This document shows positions 11,597-22,621 of a DNA stretch of 64,000 nt, piece after piece. The position numbers and the translations under genes are program-made. Source of the DNA: Piper betle (lineage: Eukaryota > Streptophyta > Magnoliopsida > Piperales > Piperaceae); NCBI GenBank assembly GCA_033002965.1, contig JAURVB010014860.1, positions 1 to 64,000 of the forward strand, written 5' to 3'. Numbering within the stretch: the stretch's first letter is position 1; each line of letters opens with the position of its first letter. Below the pieces are notes generated by a model. That model saw nothing but the letters and a program-made list of their open reading frames with translations, was not told the DNA's origin and ran no database searches.

Positions 11597-12624
11597 TCAG
11601 AAAGGGCATTCTGAGAAGCACCTCTCTCGAGTCCACCAAAAGGAATTAGTTTTGCCGCAGTACCAACAATTACCAGACATGCCGTCCAGATTATCACAAT
11701 GAGTGGGAATGCAGTCTATACGAACGTCTGGGTGCTTGATCCCACCTCCTAATTGACCCTTCCTTACATGAAGCTCCCTTCCTACACACGACCAAACATC
11801 ACACACAATTATGTAAATGATTTACCATCTTGTTTTACACTTTCTTAAGACAACTAATATGGTGCTTATAGTTAATTCTGTTAATGCGCTTATCATGCTG
11901 AGCTCAGATGAAAAGAGGACTAGGGTTGGCATTACAAGACATCGGTGATCAGAAACCCTCATATGAATTCTTGTTTGGGATCCATAGATAGCCCCAACAC
12001 ATAGTTTGTGTATATGGTGGAACTAATGGTCCTTAATTTGTTAATTCCGTCAATATTTATACACTAAACCTGGATAAAGAAAAGAGTTAACACAAAAAGA
12101 CCACCCGGCGATCAAAAACAATGTCATTTGTTATCGTATGGATCCTTATTTAATTTGCAATAACACCTAATTATGAATAAGAATAAATTAACTCCTTGTA
12201 AAATGGTTTAAACAAAATTTAATATAAGTCTACGAGGAACCGCATAAATATTATGAAATTTAAAGCAATTTTCAACCATAAGAGAATTACAAACTCTTCG
12301 TCTTCAGAACAATATCGCCATAAAAATACATATATGTTCTACATAATTTATGCATTGTTTACTATATTGTGAATAATGACTTCGGCTATTAGATTATCCA
12401 TTAATTATAGGCAAGATATTGGGTGATCATAACAGAGATAAAAAATTTTTAAAGAGGAATATTATACTCAATGCAAGAAAGTAATCATACATGCACGGAT
12501 CAGATATTGAGATTCTTCATAAAACTACAAATATTGGAAATTGCTCACCTTCGTGGAGGGTGAAAAGGGAGAGGAGGAGAAAGAACACAAAAGTAAAACG
12601 AAGAGTCTGCTTGATTATGGCCAT
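11597..12624 (-). CDS. ESF1/MEG-like secreted peptide with six cysteines
   Basis: Exon 1 (12549-12624, 76 bp) encodes the signal peptide MAIIKQTLRFTFVFFLLLSL ending HE, with donor GAAG|GTGAGC. Exon 2 (11597-11781, acceptor TGTAG) gives GRELHVRKG, IDCIPTHCDN, NCWYCGKTN and RERCFSECPF before the stop. Exon lengths 76 + 185 make exactly 87 codons, so the gene is intact at 86 residues. Compared with the eight-cysteine copy at 8123-8794, two cysteines are absent: one of the adjacent CC pair (CWYCG, not CWCC) and the next one, where SFWW stands. That is an even-number loss, as expected if one disulfide was dropped. The intron (767 bp) is longer than in the other copies. Confidence 0.75.
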
Positions 12625-12912
12625 TGAAATGATTTGTCATGAACTGGTTTACCTGCAAAACACTATCATATTAATACCAATAAAGTAGGCTAATTTTGAC
12701 CGTGTTCTTCTAAAATTAGAAAGATTGAGGTCAGATTTTGGTTGTATGATAGCGTTTTGGAGGTGAACTAATTCATGACAAATTAACCTTTTCAACGGCC
12801 ATAGTCAAGCAGACTCTTCGTTTTCTTTCTCCTCCTCTCCCATTTTCGTCCTCAGCGAAGGTGAGCAGCTCCCAATATGTGTAGTTTACTTTCTTGCATT
12901 AAGGATAATGTT
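12463..12912. repeat. Imperfect inverted repeat containing signal-peptide exon copies
   Basis: The left arm (about 12463-12650) holds exon 1 and the first bases of the intron of the minus-strand gene at 11597-12624. The right arm (about 12770-12912) is an inverted copy with indels, sharing AAGCAGACTCTTCG, TTTCTCCTCCTCTCCC, GAAGGTGAGCA and ACTTTCTTGCATT. The central spacer is about 120 bp. A transcript crossing it could fold back on itself. Confidence 0.75.
12796..12861 (+). pseudogene. Inverted dead copy of an ESF1-like signal-peptide exon
   Basis: On the plus strand the sequence matches the signal-peptide exon of the minus-strand gene at 12624, but the ATG has become ACG. About 11 bp inside the hydrophobic region are missing, which breaks the frame. 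The donor GAAG|GTGAGC is kept. It cannot encode a signal peptide as it stands. Confidence 0.7.
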
Positions 12913-13666
12913 TGCCTGTAATTTTTTTCTTTACATGGCAACGTCCTGTAATTGCCTAACGCATGCATAAATAAATGCTAATTAAATATATGATTATTCA
13001 CCACAGAAGTTACAAGATTATGAAGGATTATTAAAAAGAGTTTAACTAGATTCTATCTTGCGAGAAAATTTTTGATTTCAACGGAGAAGAGATTGTCTGG
13101 GCTAATTTGGAGTTCCAACCCCTACAGAGGGAGAAGAAAAACTACAATATAATACAATACATATAATAGGAATGATCAATTTAAATTTACAAATAAAAAA
13201 TAATTATTAATAATAGGCAAGATATCATGCCATGCACGAGACCGACACTATATAAATTTTAATTATATACGTAAACTCTCGTTGAATAATGAAATGAACT
13301 ATAATAATTTAATATCTTATGTATAAACTTTGAATGCCTTTAAAAATATATCTTAATTGAACGAAAAGATAAATTTTAATTTTTTTAAATTTTTTTAAGC
13401 AATCAGACTAACTCTTATTAATAAAAATTAGAAATTGAAGTTACTCGAGTTCGAACCAGTGACCTTATACAATATAAGGTGTTTTTATTTTATTTTTTTA
13501 AAGTAATTTAGGTTAGCAGGATTCAAACAGGTGACTCTATATAACAGAAGGTTCTTTTATTATATTTTTTAGATTTGTTTTGTATTTCGATTAGTCAATT
13601 CTCATACTTTTAATTGCAGACCAAATTCTTCTTTTATAAATAAGAGTAGATTGACTCAATATATAC

Positions 13667-14055
13667 ATGTCTTTTAATTTCAACTTGCTCTTGTGACCTT
13701 ACTCCTCTTCTCTAACTTCAAACCTAATGAAGGTAAATATAACTAATTATCTTGACAAATTATCGGTGTATTCATGAAATTTAAGGAATTCACTTTTGTA
13801 TTAATTAATAATTAATTGTTAAAATAATGCTATCTAAAACTAATGCTAGGCTTGTCAATTGCTTATGTTGGGTAGTCTTTTGCTGCAGGACGGTAGCTCA
13901 TGAAGCACTCACTCCAGGCCGGTGCTTGTGAATGCAGTACTTGCGATTTTAAGAAATTAGTACGAGGAAATCCAGGAAGTGAGTGTTGCTGCTGCAAGAA
14001 AGATGGTTGGAATTGTTATATACCACAAGATCAATGTGTGAAGAATTGCATCTAG
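13667..14055 (+). pseudogene. ESF1-like Cys-rich peptide gene on plus strand, ten cysteines, probably broken
   Basis: Exon 2 (13889-14055) keeps a striking Cys-rich reading frame: ACECSTCDFKK, then SECCCCKKDGWNC, then QDQCVKNCI and a stop, ten cysteines in all. Exon 1 (13667-13732) starts MSFNF. After a one-base frame lesion in a short T run near 13678 it continues LALVTLLLFSNFKPNE, a signal peptide, with donor GAAG|GTAAAT in the phase used by the minus-strand paralogues. The acceptor CTGCAG is at 13888, but the joined frame meets TAG at 13894-13896. Two lesions favour a pseudogene. However, the Cys-rich part is uninterrupted, so sequence errors or a different 5' exon cannot be excluded. Confidence 0.55.
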
Positions 14056-14426
14056 CTCTAGTAGTTTAAAAATTCAAAACTAAGACTTGGCTCGACAAGT
14101 TACAGAATAGAGTCAACTTGGCATCGACTTGAAGTTAACTCACAGTCATTTATATTAAAATTTTAATTTTATAAATAAATAATTATATAAGTTAGTATAT
14201 ATTATTCTTTTTATATTTGGAATTAATAAATATATGATTTATATTGTTTAAATGTATTTTTTTAATATAAAAAAAGATAATATATTTTAATAATTTTTAT
14301 GATTTGATAAATTGCAGAGCGGAAGTGACTCAGATTAAATTTTTGGAGTCAAAAAAAGTTTTGAAACTCTGGCTTTCCCGACTTGCAAAGGTACAAGTTT
14401 CAAATATCTTGTTTTGGTCATGGATT

Positions 14427-14687
14427 TTATTTTGAAGGAATTCCAGGTGCCAATCGGTAGTCGACGGAGAAGATGATGGACTTGGACGTAATGGAGACAT
14501 CAGTGAGGAACTCATGGTAGCCTCTCCGTGTGATGGAGACAGTGCAAAAGCCACCTCCACAGTAGTAAGACCATTAAAGGCAGGGGAGATGAAAAGAGTT
14601 TCCTGTGTCAGGAACAAATATTCTTGCAGTAATTCGCTTTGAGGGATCAATGATAACGTCCTTGGACTTGCAACCATTGACGAATTC
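14427..14687 (-). pseudogene. Carboxylesterase (CXE, alpha/beta-hydrolase) relic
   Basis: Read from 14687 on the minus strand: EFVNGCKSKDVIIDPSKRI, then TARIFVPDT, a stop, then YYCGGGFCTVS and SKSIIFSVDYRLAPGIP. Plant CXE proteins have SKDVxID...ARLYVP, then HGGGF of the oxyanion hole, then VSVDYRLAPE, in this order and spacing. The oxyanion-hole His is replaced by Cys and there is an in-frame TAA before it. The catalytic Ser and later regions are absent, so this is a fragment, not a gene. Its left end overlaps the last codons of the subtilase gene in another frame. Confidence 0.7.
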
Positions 14688-17600
14688 GGCTGAGGTAATT
14701 GAAGACAGGGAAACGAGGCCAAACTGAAATGGGCACCCTCACAATATGACCCAGGCTTCCCACAAACACCAACTCACCAAAACTGAATTCTTGCAGTACT
14801 TGAGCGGCATTTAGCTTGATTCCTAATCTTATCGTCTGCTGGGGAGATATGACAAGCCATTGTGGCCAAATACCGACTTCTACCCAAGTGGTTGTTGCAC
14901 GGAGCTCAAGTATGTTTCTGGGGGAACCATTCAAGGATGAAATGGTGATTGAAGGAAGATCGAGGTCTACTGGGTGACTGCTTAGTGAAGGCTGCTCACA
15001 AGTTTGTCTTGTAGCCAATTTGATTGTTGCTGAGCTCACATTGGGCAGGGAGCATAAGAAGCTTATATAATCCACAAAACCTGTCCCATGGAAATTTTAT
15101 TGTAAGATTGAAATCTCCTACTTTTAATCAGAATCCGGCATTTTGTTCTCCTTTGGAATGAGAGATATTAGTATAGTTGTCTTTCTTTGCCAAGCTTGAT
15201 ACAAAGAGATTAAACTCGCTTCTACATGAAATATTGGTACATGAATGGAAAAAATTCTACACAGTATCATTGCAATAGCATACCTGAATCGAAAACTAGA
15301 CCAGGATCGATAGCTCGAGCAAGATCTACATGGCCTGCTCCAAGATCAAAATGGTCGGAAACAGATAAACGATTGAGATCAGATCCCTGGGACATGATGC
15401 GCGCTCCTCTATTGTCATACTGGGAAGATGTGGTGCTAATGGCCGAAGCAATCATGGAAGCACTCCATGAAGGGTGAGCTTGTTTTATTAGTGCTGAAAT
15501 CGCAGCTACATGAGGAGCTGTCATGCTGGTGCCGGAGATCGACGCAAATTGATACCCATCTGCAAACATCATCATCATCATAATCAACCAGAAAAAATAT
15601 TGGGTACTCATTTGATTGTTCGAGAAAGTTGCTACTAATAAAACAAGCTGATGTTGTTTACCAGTTAAGATGGGTTCGGTTGCACTTAGAGGGCTCCATT
15701 CACCCCAGATCATATCTCCTGGTGCAATAACATCTGGTTTGAGAACATCTGCTAAACTCATAATTCTGTCAATCACATCTGGTCCTCTTGATGAAAATCT
15801 GCTGACTTATACGAGCTTCTTCACCAAAGGAAGCTATTCTTCCTTCTCCAATAGCTGCTGTTTCCCTATACCTTACCACTTGTCCATCACTTTTCCACTC
15901 AGTTTTGCCTTAATAGTACTCCCTAAGTATCTAAAACAGCCAATAATTAGCACTATATCATCATCTACACCTTATATATCGCATTCAAATCACCAAGTTT
16001 TGACATCAATCATTCATCTCACTAACCTGAACATCTGAAACTTTGGAGATCATAAGGCCGGGAATGGAGAAGGGGATGGGGGAGCAACATAATCGACATA
16101 GGCAGGATTTGCTGCAAGAACAAAGGCTTTGAACCCCAAAACTTTGGCAGTGCTGACAAGGTATACTATGGAAGATGAACTATTGCGAAATCTAGCTGAG
16201 AAGTTGCGGATCACAATGCTGTCTCTTACAAGCAATGGATTAAATTCATTAGGAAACAGGCACTCCTCAGAGGATGATTCAGGAAATGGGGAACTTCCAG
16301 TACTCCGAATGACGGCATCCTTTGCCATCACCAATCTAAATTGGAATTCCTCTTCCCCAAACTGGGCCTGCACATGAAAATGTAAAAGTTGGCATTTCAA
16401 AGTCAATTCCAAACTGATTCAGAGTCATTTATCTTAATTTCCTCAAATACCAAGAAGACTAAAAATCAGTATATATAATCCTAAACTTGTCTATCTTCAT
16501 TTGTCATTCTTCTAACGACGATCATGATCAAAATTTATCTTAAATGGTGCTAAATGAATCAATTGAATCAATCATTAAGTCTTGGCTTTGTTAGGAAGGG
16601 CATAAAAATTCTGTCGTTTGTAATTACATGGATCCTATTCTATGATCTATGTCCCTAACACTTCTAACAAGGTGGAAGAAGAAGAAGTTGATGTTAATTC
16701 ACTTGCCTGATAAGCCAACAGCTGGGATTTTATGGCCACTGCCAAGAATAAGAGAAGCAGGGTATCTCCTATCCGTGGTGCTTGATCCCACTCCCATTTG
16801 CCCATGGACTAAATGAGACCATACTTGCCACAGCTGGTCCCTTGTTTCCAGCAGCTTGCACAACAACAATGCCAGCCTTCCTTGCAAAGAGAATAAATAT
16901 GTCAAATACATTCAAGAATGTCAGACCATCCTCTGGTGGCACATCTGGTCCAATGGACAGCACAATCACATCCACTCCATCTTCTGCAGCCTGCAAATCA
17001 ATGTAGACTTGGATAAAGCCTTTATGACTAAATCCGACTTCTTTCGATCAAAGCAATTGGTGTGGGCAAATGATTTCTTTGTGTTATAAAAACAAACACA
17101 AAAACAAATAAAATCGAGCTTGTGCATGTTTATGCATTCATACTTACTTTATCGATTGCAGAAACGACGTCTGTGAGCGTTCCACCAGACGGGTAAAAGG
17201 CCTTGTAGACAGCAATCCTGCAGAAATTTATGTAGATGTAAATGATCAGAGATTAATGGTGGGTTTTCTACCATTTTATGATCCAACATAAGACACATTT
17301 TGAAATAAACCAGGCCTAGCTTTTGGTGCCATGCCACTAGCAAGTCCATAGTTGAAGCCATTGACAACCACTGGTACACCTGAGTTCCAAGCAGCAATTG
17401 AGGCAACATGGCTGCTACAAATCAAACAAATTCAATCTTGATCAGATATCAAGAGCAATATAATATAAAAACTGATCAATTTGTGACAATATCAATGACT
17501 AGACGAACCTGCCATGACCAACTGCATCAATTGGAGACAAGAAGTCTGTGGTTGCATTGAGTGGGAAAGAAGCAGAAGCACCTGCAGCGAAGTATCTAGC

Positions 17601-18617
17601 AGAAACTATCTTACCATTGCAACAGGATGAAGGAAAGAGTGGCCCAGTTTCACAGGCACCAGAGAAGTGAGGATGGTCCTGATCATGGAAGGGACTTGAA
17701 GGATCATAGGCAAAGCTTGGGTGGTAAGGGTAGATGCCGTTGTCGACAACTCCGACAATGATACCATCGCCAGCAATTCCTTCTCCTCCTCCTTGTGCAC
17801 TCCATGCACCTTGGGGCAAGCCTAAGAACTCTGGTGTATATGTTGTCATCAATTTGGCACCCCTGTCTTTCTCTATTAACTTCGCTCCTTTAGCTACCTC
17901 AAGTTTCCTTGCCTACTAAAATGCACATTTTGCAAAATATATAAGAACATCAAACTTGCTACATCCAAATTTGATGTGTAGAACAAGTCTTTCTGAAATC
18001 TATTTCAAATTCAGTCACCCACTAGTAATTGTCTTTGAATAACTAAACAAGTTGAATGATTTAGTTTTACGAATGAATTAAACCGTGTTTCTTAGCATGA
18101 TGATCTTTGTGGTAGATCATTCGAGTCTGTGTTCCTGTGAGCACCTGAGATATGGTAGTATGCACAGCAAAGCCATTGACAATGTGATGGAAGCTGTAAA
18201 GCTTCTTGTATGTCCCAGATTCTAATTTGCTTGCAAGGAATTGATCATGAGAGCGGATGATCTTTTGTGCAAGCCCCATGCGCGAAGACCCAATATTGAA
18301 GCTGAAATCAAAGCCTGGCATCTTGAGTTGAATGTTAAAACAAGTCTACATATATGATCAAGTGCATTGAAATTTTGGAACAAACTTTTCTTTGATTCTA
18401 CTAACAGTGTGCATGGCTCTCTTTGGATCCTTTTTGTTTCTTACCCATGATTATCGTTAGCAGCATAAGCAGAAGAGAACGCAACAGGATTTTCCTCCAT
18501 CAACACCACATATAGACCTCTCTTCTCTGTTGTTGCTTGCACAACCATGAACACAACTACCAGTAAGCCCCTAAGCCATGCGGCAACGAACTTCACAAGC
18601 TGCTGGGGACTCCCCAT
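14647..18617 (-). CDS. Subtilisin-like serine protease, SBT2 type, with several lesions
   Basis: Plant SBT2 subtilases are secreted serine proteases. Inferred exons: 18445-18617, 18145-18321, 17509-17912, 17311-17411, 17148-17217, 16707-16990, 16027-16367, 15662-15930, 15284-15559, 14647-15080. The N-terminus MGSPQQLVKFVAAW starts a signal peptide. The I9 propeptide includes SGTYKKLYSFHHIVNGFAVH. Catalytic Asp is in IIVGVVDNGI (DNG where DTG is usual), His in GHGSHVAS, oxyanion Asn in QAAGNKGPA and Ser in SGTSMTAPH. Problems seen: the exon 1/2 junction is one base out of phase; one extra base lies near 16797; one base is missing near 16058; TAA interrupts at 15910-15912; one extra base lies near 15807. 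The exon ending at 16707 uses a GC donor (CAG|GCAAGT). With the indels set aside the length is about 842 residues, normal for SBT2. Pseudogene or error-laden assembly of a working gene; unresolved. Confidence 0.8.
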
Positions 18618-18680
18618 CTTGGCAAATAGTATTGGAACTAACAAAATGATTTGTAACAAATTCTGGTAGGAATGAACCAT

Positions 18681-19315
18681 TTCAAGTGCTGGGTAGGAAG
18701 TAGCACATTACAAAAGCTTCAAGCAGCCGTTATCGTCACGAGTTAGATCAAAAACAACTGCAACAATGATACACATTTGGAACAGCTCGTGACGGTTTCG
18801 ACTTTTCTGCTTGCTGGTTTGTCAGGTTCCAATTTACTTCCATTACTTTTGAAAGTGTCACACCAGACATCACTTGCTAAAACCTTGATGAATCATGTTT
18901 TACTTGGACAACTGTTACAAACGAGACTTCATCTCGAATTCAAGTCTGTCACAAACGCACAGTAATGACAACAGAGACAATTGCCCCTAAAAGAGCCGTA
19001 TAAGACAAACAAATAAAATTCTGAACTCTGCAGTCTCCACAATTATCATATTCATTCAATTGGTCAAGCAACAAACGCTCATGCCGGAAACCTTATGTCC
19101 ATGAACTTCTCTTACATGGCACATCTGCCCCTAAATTAGTAATAATTTATTATATAAGCAAAATTTTCCCTAAGAACACCCACGGTTTCTAATAATGCAA
19201 GTTGAACATTTAAGTAGTTCTTTCGTTTACCCACAGAAATACAAATCTTAGCCACAAGGTAGGGGTATAAAATTGAGATGACTGTTGACTCTCATGCTAC
19301 AGAGCTTTCATTAAT
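18681..19315. other. Intergenic, no gene recognised
   Basis: Lies between the subtilase start and the GrpE stop. I see no family resemblance in either strand. It presumably holds the subtilase promoter and the GrpE 3' untranslated region. Confidence 0.5.
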
Positions 19316-22300
19316 TTATTTCTCCACACCCTCCTCTGGTTGGCTAACAACCACCACCTCAGCAGGACGAATGACACGGCCATGAAGAACATAACCAGTC
19401 TGCAGCAAAGCGTACCAAAACTACATTAATATTCCAAGATAAAATGAAAGTAAAAATTGGTTGCCATCATAACTACCAAGGGACTTAGGATTCGTCATAG
19501 TATAATTGGATGAATGCTACAGTCAGTCAATCTAGGACCGCTCTAATACTTAACTAAAGTGGCATTCACCCAAACAGATTACATCTGGTTTCTCTGAAGA
19601 AAGTGCTATATTGAACGCACAAGTTTCTTCCTTAAGTATTTCAAAGCAAAAACAAAGACATACCTTTAACACAGCCGAAACTGTGCCTGGTGGTTTTGAA
19701 GGATCAGGCATTTGAACAACGGCATTATGCATATTAGGATCAAATAATTCACTCACTGGATCAAACTGCTCCACACCATACTTTTTAAACACCTGACAAT
19801 AATAGGCCAAAGTGAGATATCTGTGGGTTTCTGACAAAGCATGAAACAAGGAATACAGATCATCTTGAATAAGGAACATCTAGACCATACTGTGATAATA
19901 ATAAGGTATGCCTGCAAATGGCACCACAGTATGAAGTTAAAAAAATACATCAAATGCCACATCTTAATCACAAAATATACTGATGAGTTACATGGTGAGC
20001 AATAATATCGCACATTCTGGAGTCATGGACATGGGCCATAAGAAGTTGAAGCAAAAAGCAATCAACGTAATCTTTTGGTTTCAAACAAACAGTTAGTACA
20101 TAAAGCTTTTTTTCCCATTGTTGAAAACAAATCCACTGACTACTATAGACATCCCTCTTCCTCCTCAAAACAATCAAACTGAAGATGCAAGAAGGATTGC
20201 TGCCCCCTAAACAGCAATCAGGATTTCTAAGATCCCCACATTATCCAATTCATAAATATTCAATAGTATACATGATACAAACAAATTCCATGCATCAATC
20301 ATGACCATATGGTGGAGAATAAGTCGGCAAAAAAACGTAGACATAGAATGGATATGAACTGCTTTACAGTTACCTCAACTAGTTGTTTGACAGTCATCTC
20401 AACACCCTCAAGGAGCTCCTTCAGACGCCGAACAGCTTCAATAGAGTCCGGCTCAGTTGACTCAATTTTTAACAAACTATCTTTTCCCACGGAAGAAGCT
20501 CTTGCCAGATTGTCAGCCACATCTAACAAACTCTTAGCAAAACTCTGCACGAGGAAAGAAAGAAATAATTACAAAGGGGCAATCGAAACTCGGAGATTTC
20601 CATCATTAGTAAGTGCATCAAGAAGGATACTTGTATGGCAAACTTCTTCGAGCTCTCCGCATCCCGCTTTGTACGTGCTACAACATTTTCCATTTCTGCA
20701 TAGCTGCGGAGAACTTTATCTTTCATCATTTCTATCTCCTCATTCTTTGTCCGCAACAATTCATTCTTCTCTTTGGCTAGTTTTACCAGATCCTCAATAG
20801 AAAAATCAACTTCTTCATCTGACAAAGAAAACACAATTATTTTAATACTTCTGAACCTATTTCTCATAGAATCACTCAAAGCAGATTTTGCTTCTAAAAC
20901 CACACCTGTCTCTTCTGATTTATTGGTAGCCTTAGAGGAAGTGTCTTCTGAGGAAAGATGCTCTGAAGGTGCTTCATTCTCTTTATCATCTCCTTGCTCT
21001 CCTGTCAAGTGTTTACTATTTTTGCTATTTGGTTCTGGAGACGCAGATGATGAAAAATGGACCAGATGAAGACCAGTCCTCACATGATACAAATTATTAC
21101 TACCATCCCTAGTCTGAAAAAAAGCCCACACAACATGCAAGACCACTTGAGCGCTCTAGTTTTGTTCCCAACAGTTTGCACATTTTGTGGTCCATTGATG
21201 TAAACTAGGAAAGTAAAAGAAAAAGTATTTCCAACTTTTTATTTAGTGCAAAAAGAAACAAATAGTTACATCATTCACCAGACAAGGAGCAGATGAACAA
21301 ATCACAATCAGTCCCCCTGAACAAAAAATGACACCTAAAAGCAACCATGTTCTGAAAAAAAAACAATTTTCAGTTCCATTCATATCTTTTTTCCGGAAGG
21401 AAGACAATGCTCACTAGCTTCAATCATAGTACATGACCAAAAATTGGTCTTATGCTATGATTGAACTTATTGAATATTAGCTTCCTCCAGAAACCAAAAA
21501 CCGCTGCTCAATTTTTTTGTTTGCCTATTTTCATAATAATGTAATGATGCATCATTAAAATAAGGATAACAAAAAAAATAATTTCTTCCAATACCCACGC
21601 ATTGTGCAGGCGAACATGCTAGTTAACAATACAAAACAACTCAATATTCAACATACAACTGCCCATCAGACTTCCCAGAACTTATCTAGCTCTTAATTAG
21701 CTTCAACTCCAATAATTTATCGAAACATCAACAACAAAGCTAGTGTCCAAGAAACAGATATCATGCAATGAAAACACAATTAGCTATCTTAGCGATATCA
21801 TGCAATGAACATCAAGCTAGTGTACAGAAATTTATCCTAATTAGTTAAAACTGACAACATCATAAAAAATTTAAACAAATTAGCTATCTTAGCAATATCA
21901 TGCAACAACGAACACCAAGACTAGTGTTCAAAAACTTATCCTAATCAGCTAAAACTGATTACAGCATAAAAAAATTCAAACATAATAGCTATCTTAGCAA
22001 TATCAAGCAATGATTAACATCAACGCCAGTGTACTAAACTTCGTCCTAATTAGGTTCAACTGAAAACAGCAAAAACAAATCAAACAAATTAGCTATCAAA
22101 GCAATATCAAGCTATGATTAACATCAAAGCTATTGTACAAAAAATTGTCCTAATTAGCTAAAAAAAACTGATTACAACAAAAGTAATTCAAACCAATGAA
22201 CATCAAAGTCATTGTAAAACAGATTATCCTAATCATCTAAACTAATAACAGCATAAAAATGTCAAACAAACTACCCAATCTTAACACTATTAAAAACAAC

Positions 22301-22549
22301 TACAACAAAACACAACGCCACAACCTACAAAACAAAAACTCTCCACCATCCCAACATCAAAACCAACCAAAAATCGAAACTTTCTTCTCGTTCCATCCTC
22401 ACCATGCCATCGACGGGAGTAGGGGAAGGCGCACGGAAGGGGGAGCCGGCGAGCAGGTAGTGGTGGTGGTGGGAGGGCGGGAGAGAAGCGCCGAGCCGGC
22501 CGAGAGCCTGCTTCCTCAAGACCCGAGGTAGGGCCCTGAAAGCTTGCAT
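19316..22549 (-). CDS. GrpE nucleotide exchange factor, mitochondrial type
   Basis: GrpE drives ADP release from mitochondrial Hsp70 during import and folding. Exons: 22403-22549, 20906-21113, 20631-20818, 20374-20544, 19664-19792, 19316-19399. Their sum is 927 bp, exactly 309 codons, with canonical splice sites. The N-terminus MQAFRALPRVLRKQALGRLG is basic and amphipathic, fitting a mitochondrial presequence. An acidic linker (GEQGDDKENE) precedes a long coiled coil (EDLVKLAKEKNELL, SYAEMENVVARTKRD). The beta domain includes FKKYGVEQFDP and ends with TGYVLHGRVIRPAEVVVV, the GrpE signature at the C-terminus. The gene is intact. Its first intron (about 1.3 kb) contains a tandem repeat and its 5' leader a (GGC)n tract. 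Paralogue assignment is not possible from this window alone. Confidence 0.93.
21781..22270. repeat. About 104-bp tandem repeat in GrpE intron 1
   Basis: TAGCTATC begins at 21781, 21881, 21986 and 22090, with a fifth, degenerate unit to about 22270. Each unit contains AATATCA-GCAA, then ACATCAA-GCTAGTGTAC, then TCCTAATTAGCTAAAACTGA. The period is 100-105 bp. Confidence 0.85.
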
Positions 22550-22569
22550 CTCTGGCCCCCGGAGATCGG

Positions 22570-22584
22570 CACCGGCGGCGGCGA

Positions 22585-22618
<34 letters not shown>

Positions 22619-22621
22619 AGG
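22570..22621. repeat. (GGC)n trinucleotide tract in GrpE 5' leader
   Basis: About a dozen near-perfect CGG units sit just upstream of the GrpE start at 22549 (GCC repeats in the mRNA sense). CCG-type repeats in 5' leaders are common in plants. Confidence 0.85.

Noticed and set aside
14330..14722. 130-codon minus-strand frame
   Set aside because: It is a shadow: the same strand in another frame carries the carboxylesterase motifs.
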